Below are positions 5,211 to 6,596 of a stretch of DNA of 6,596 bases, piece by piece. Below the pieces are notes generated by a model, which saw only the letters and a program-made list of their open reading frames with translations, did no database searches and had not been told where the DNA came from. Made by a program: the position numbers and the translations under genes. The number at the start of each line of letters is the position of its first letter. Positions within the stretch are counted from its first letter, which is position 1. Location: contig DMTU01000236.1 of the NCBI GenBank assembly GCA_003476595.1, positions 2,709 to 9,304 of the forward strand. The letters run 5' to 3'. Origin of the DNA: Acidimicrobiaceae bacterium (GTDB lineage Bacteria > Actinomycetota > Acidimicrobiia > Acidimicrobiales > Salinilacustritrichaceae).

Positions 5211-5212
5211 AT
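5207..5212 (+). promoter_or_regulatory. -10 box (TACCAT) of a leaderless promoter for the RHH/Doc module
   Basis: TACCAT, six bases (cgcccc), then ATG at 5219. There is no Shine-Dalgarno before the ATG. The spacing is identical to the other two leaderless candidates, and the hexamer is overlapped by the palindrome ending at 5210. Confidence 0.6.
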
Positions 5213-5218
5213 CGCCCC

Positions 5219-5422
5219 ATGGCCATGACCCTGCGCCTCTCAGACGAAGAGCAGGAACTGCTGCGCCGACGCGCTGCTGAGGAGGGCATCTCCATGCAGG
5301 AAGTCGCTCGTCGTGCCGTACGCGAGTACGTCGGCATCGAGGACCATCGTGACCGCGTATTCGCCTCCGCCCGGCGCGTCCTGACCGCACACGCCGATGC
5401 CATCGAGCGTCTCGGTCGGTGA
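5219..5422 (+). CDS. Ribbon-helix-helix antitoxin of the Doc module
   Basis: A 67-residue protein. MTLRLSDEEQELLRRRAAEE is the strand and first helix, and GISMQEVARRAVREYVG the turn and second helix of a CopG/Arc-type DNA-binding domain. The remaining ~25 residues (HRDRVFASARRVLTAHADAI) form a helix suited to packing on the toxin's Fic fold, as the Phd tail does for Doc. It starts at ATG 5219, fixed by the leaderless promoter; an ATG two codons on (5225) is the alternative. The TGA overlaps the toxin's GTG by four bases (GGTGA), so translation is coupled. Its sequence is clearly different from the antitoxin head at 4330, so the two Fic modules in this window were separately acquired rather than tandem copies. 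Confidence 0.9.
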   Translation: MAMTLRLSDEEQELLRRRAAEEGISMQEVARRAVREYVGIEDHRDRVFASARRVLTAHADAIERLGR

Positions 5423-5811
5423 CGAACGAGGTCGAGTGCCTCGACGTCGACGACCTCGTCGCGCTCGCGGTCACGCTCCTCGGGGAACCGCCCCCCATCC
5501 GCGACCTCGGACTACTCGCCGCAGCGGCTGCCCGGCCGCAGGCATCCGCCTTCGGCGACGACGCCTATCCCGACTTGTGGACCAAAGCGGCTGCGTTGCT
5601 CCACTCGGTCGTCAAGAACCACCCACTCGTCGATGGCAACAAGCGCCTCGGTTGGCTCGCATGCGCAGTCTTCCTCGACATCAACGGCACCGATCCGACC
5701 ACCGCCTCGAACGAGGACGTCTACGACCTCGTCATGCACGTCGCTGCTGACCCCATCGAGATCGACGAGCTGGCAGGCCGCCTCCGGGCCGCCATCAGCG
5801 CGAACGGATGA
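5419..5811 (+). CDS. doc: Doc/Fic-family toxin (death-on-curing type), intact
   Basis: A 130-residue toxin, near the length of phage P1 Doc (126). The conserved RDLGLL (R28) is followed by ARPQASAFGDDAYPDLWTKA, then the catalytic motif N67-HPLVDGNKR-LGW with H68, D72, N74, K75 and R76. The DGNKR form, with lysine where classical AMP-transferring Fic proteins have a second glycine, is the Doc signature. P1 Doc is a kinase that phosphorylates EF-Tu and stalls translation, and I infer the same here. Leu replaces the usual Phe at the third motif position, which is common in actinobacterial relatives. The C-terminal helices (EDVYDLVMHVAAD, ELAGRLRAAI) are complete. The GTG start lies in the GTGA overlap with the antitoxin stop. 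The gene is convergent with the membrane-protein gene ending at 5880. Confidence 0.94.
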   Translation: MTNEVECLDVDDLVALAVTLLGEPPPIRDLGLLAAAAARPQASAFGDDAYPDLWTKAAALLHSVVKNHPLVDGNKRLGWLACAVFLDINGTDPTTASNEDVYDLVMHVAADPIEIDELAGRLRAAISANG

Positions 5812-5813
5812 TC

Positions 5814-5871
5814 GGTTAGGTGTGCGGCGCTCGGCATGCCACCCGCAAGAGCACTGAGGATCGGCACTTCT
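5814..5871 (+). repeat. Possible short, diverged relative of the 98-bp repeat after doc
   Basis: The 68-base gap between doc and the convergent membrane gene opens with AGGTGTGCGGCGC (5818-5830) and holds GATCGGCACTTC (5859-5870). These resemble the left-arm start AGGTGTTCAGCGC and right-arm GAGCGGCACATC of the 98-bp repeat, in the same order and orientation but closer together. The GGTG-t-GC and GC-CACC segments can pair. The match is partial and could be chance at this GC content. Confidence 0.3.
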
Positions 5872-5879
5872 CCGGCCGA

Positions 5880-6470
5880 CTACCAGTAGGCCGCCCTGAG
5901 TGCCGAAGCGATGCTGTGCGCGTCGCTGCTCGGTGACTGTGCCCGTTCGATGCGGTCGGCGAGCGCCGACTCGCCACGTTCGCGGAGGCGTTCGTCGACC
6001 GGCTCGAAGGCCCCGGGTGCGTCGTCGATGACGTCCAGCCGCATCCAGCCTTCCCCTACACCTCTCTCCAGAGAGATGAACATGCCCCCGAGTGGATGGC
6101 CTTCGACGCCCGGTGGCGTGAGCACGACCATCGTGTCCCAACCCTGCGGTCGCGCACGCCTGGGGCCGTGAGCTGTCTCGATGGAGAGGTGGAGCGGCGG
6201 GGTGGCGACGGCCTCGGCGAGCGCAGCGACGAACGCGCCGTCCGGCGGGAGGAGAACTCGCTCGTCGTGTTCCTGGGCGACCGCCAAGGCGATCCAGCCA
6301 AGCAGCGCGACCGGACCGGCCAGCAGCGGGTGCATCCCGACAGCAAGCAACACGATCGCTGTAGCCAGCGTCGCCAGACCAGTAGCGACCACCCGGTACA
6401 GCGACGGCACAACCCGCTCCCAGTGGAAGAACCAGGCGTGCACAGGTCGAAGGAACACGGTGGCGTTCAT
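5880..6470 (-). CDS. Small membrane-anchored protein, function unknown
   Basis: A 196-residue protein. The N-terminus (residues 1-22) is cytoplasm-like with aromatic residues (HAWFFHWERVVP). Two hydrophobic segments follow, about 24-46 (YRVVATGLATLATAIVLLAV) and 48-66 (PLLAGPVALLGWIALAVAQ), with only a short turn between, so they form a helical hairpin. The soluble C-terminal domain of about 130 residues, mixed alpha/beta with an acidic end, contains WDTMVVLTPPGVEGHPLGGM and ends in SIASALRAAYW. The ATG at 6470 has GGAG six bases upstream. I recognise no family, and no catalytic motif or signal-peptidase site stands out. The hairpin-plus-domain layout could suit a membrane-tethered binding or sensing protein, but this is not shown. 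It lies outside the toxin-antitoxin island in orientation and style, and its neighbour on the same strand also ends in a hydrophobic helix. Confidence 0.82.
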   Translation of the reverse strand: MNATVFLRPVHAWFFHWERVVPSLYRVVATGLATLATAIVLLAVGMHPLLAGPVALLGWIALAVAQEHDERVLLPPDGAFVAALAEAVATPPLHLSIETAHGPRRARPQGWDTMVVLTPPGVEGHPLGGMFISLERGVGEGWMRLDVIDDAPGAFEPVDERLRERGESALADRIERAQSPSSDAHSIASALRAAYW

Positions 6471-6537
6471 CTCGGGCTCCGGAGTCGGCTCGGGACAGTC
6501 AACCCCAGCGCGTCAGCGGGGCGGTCGTCGCATCGGG

Positions 6538-6596
6538 TCACAGACGCTTCAGGCCCCGGACTGCAAGGACCACGCCCACAGCGACGACCCATGCGA
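6538..6596 (-). CDS. C-terminal end of a hydrophobic, probably membrane, protein, 5' part outside the window
   Basis: Eighteen codons (AWVVAVGVVLAVRGLKRL) and a TGA ending at 6538. A hydrophobic stretch closed by the basic residues RGLKRL looks like the last transmembrane helix of a membrane protein. It would be upstream of and co-directional with the gene starting at 6470, separated by 67 bases that hold no other gene. Only the short length limits this call. Confidence 0.4.
   Translation of the reverse strand, partial: AWVVAVGVVLAVRGLKRL

Noticed and set aside
4330..5811. The two Fic modules as a tandem or inverted duplication
   Set aside because: The antitoxin heads are unrelated (TKNLTVRLPYD against MTLRLSDEEQ) and the toxins share only family motifs; DNA identity is confined to the catalytic motif region.
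3914..5821. Integron attC core sites: GTTGGAC at 3914-3920 and GTTAGGT at 5815-5821 fit GTTRRRY
   Set aside because: This degenerate 7-mer is expected several times in a window of this size. The two clear repeat copies lack both GTTRRRY and RYYYAAC at their ends, and no integron integrase is present.

Overview
The window is GC-rich and densely coded, and it looks actinobacterial. Codons are GC-biased, starts are often GTG, there is a DtxR/IdeR-type regulator, and three genes have a TANNNT hexamer exactly six bases before the ATG, the layout of leaderless actinobacterial transcripts. Acidimicrobiia would fit, but nothing here fixes the class.

Left third (1-2663, minus strand): a medium-length threonine ammonia-lyase with a C-terminal ACT domain (ilvA type) is followed after 28 bases by a thiamine-diphosphate enzyme of the acetolactate synthase-like family that runs off the window. 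They probably form one operon in 2-oxo acid or branched-chain amino acid metabolism. Divergent from ilvA is a DtxR/MntR-family metalloregulator (2723-3394, plus strand) whose metal site departs from both the DtxR and the MntR pattern.

Middle (3395-5811): an accessory island made largely of toxin-antitoxin (TA) genes. It begins with hairpins and a small unrecognised acidic gene (3528-3911, plus). Next is a wrecked ribbon-helix-helix/Fic module on the minus strand (4330 to about 3931). There the antitoxin is fused to a beheaded toxin, the toxin has lost 8 bases inside its catalytic motif, and its 3' end is gone. Then comes an intact MazF-type module on the minus strand (5048-4483), bracketed by two copies of a ~98-bp direct repeat exactly 730 bases apart. 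Last is an intact ribbon-helix-helix/Doc module on the plus strand (5219-5811), with a palindromic operator candidate over its -10 box. In both intact modules the antitoxin is the first gene and the reading frames overlap by 1 or 4 bases, the usual arrangement for translationally coupled, autoregulated TA pairs.

Right end (5880-6596, minus strand): an unrecognised small membrane protein convergent with doc, then the last 18 codons of another hydrophobic protein.

The most interesting structure is the TA island: three modules in 2 kb, one freshly interpretable as a pseudogene, and a repeat family at module boundaries that may mark how the modules were assembled. No gap longer than about 155 bases lacks a gene. 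No tRNA, rRNA, CRISPR, transposase or integrase gene was found.
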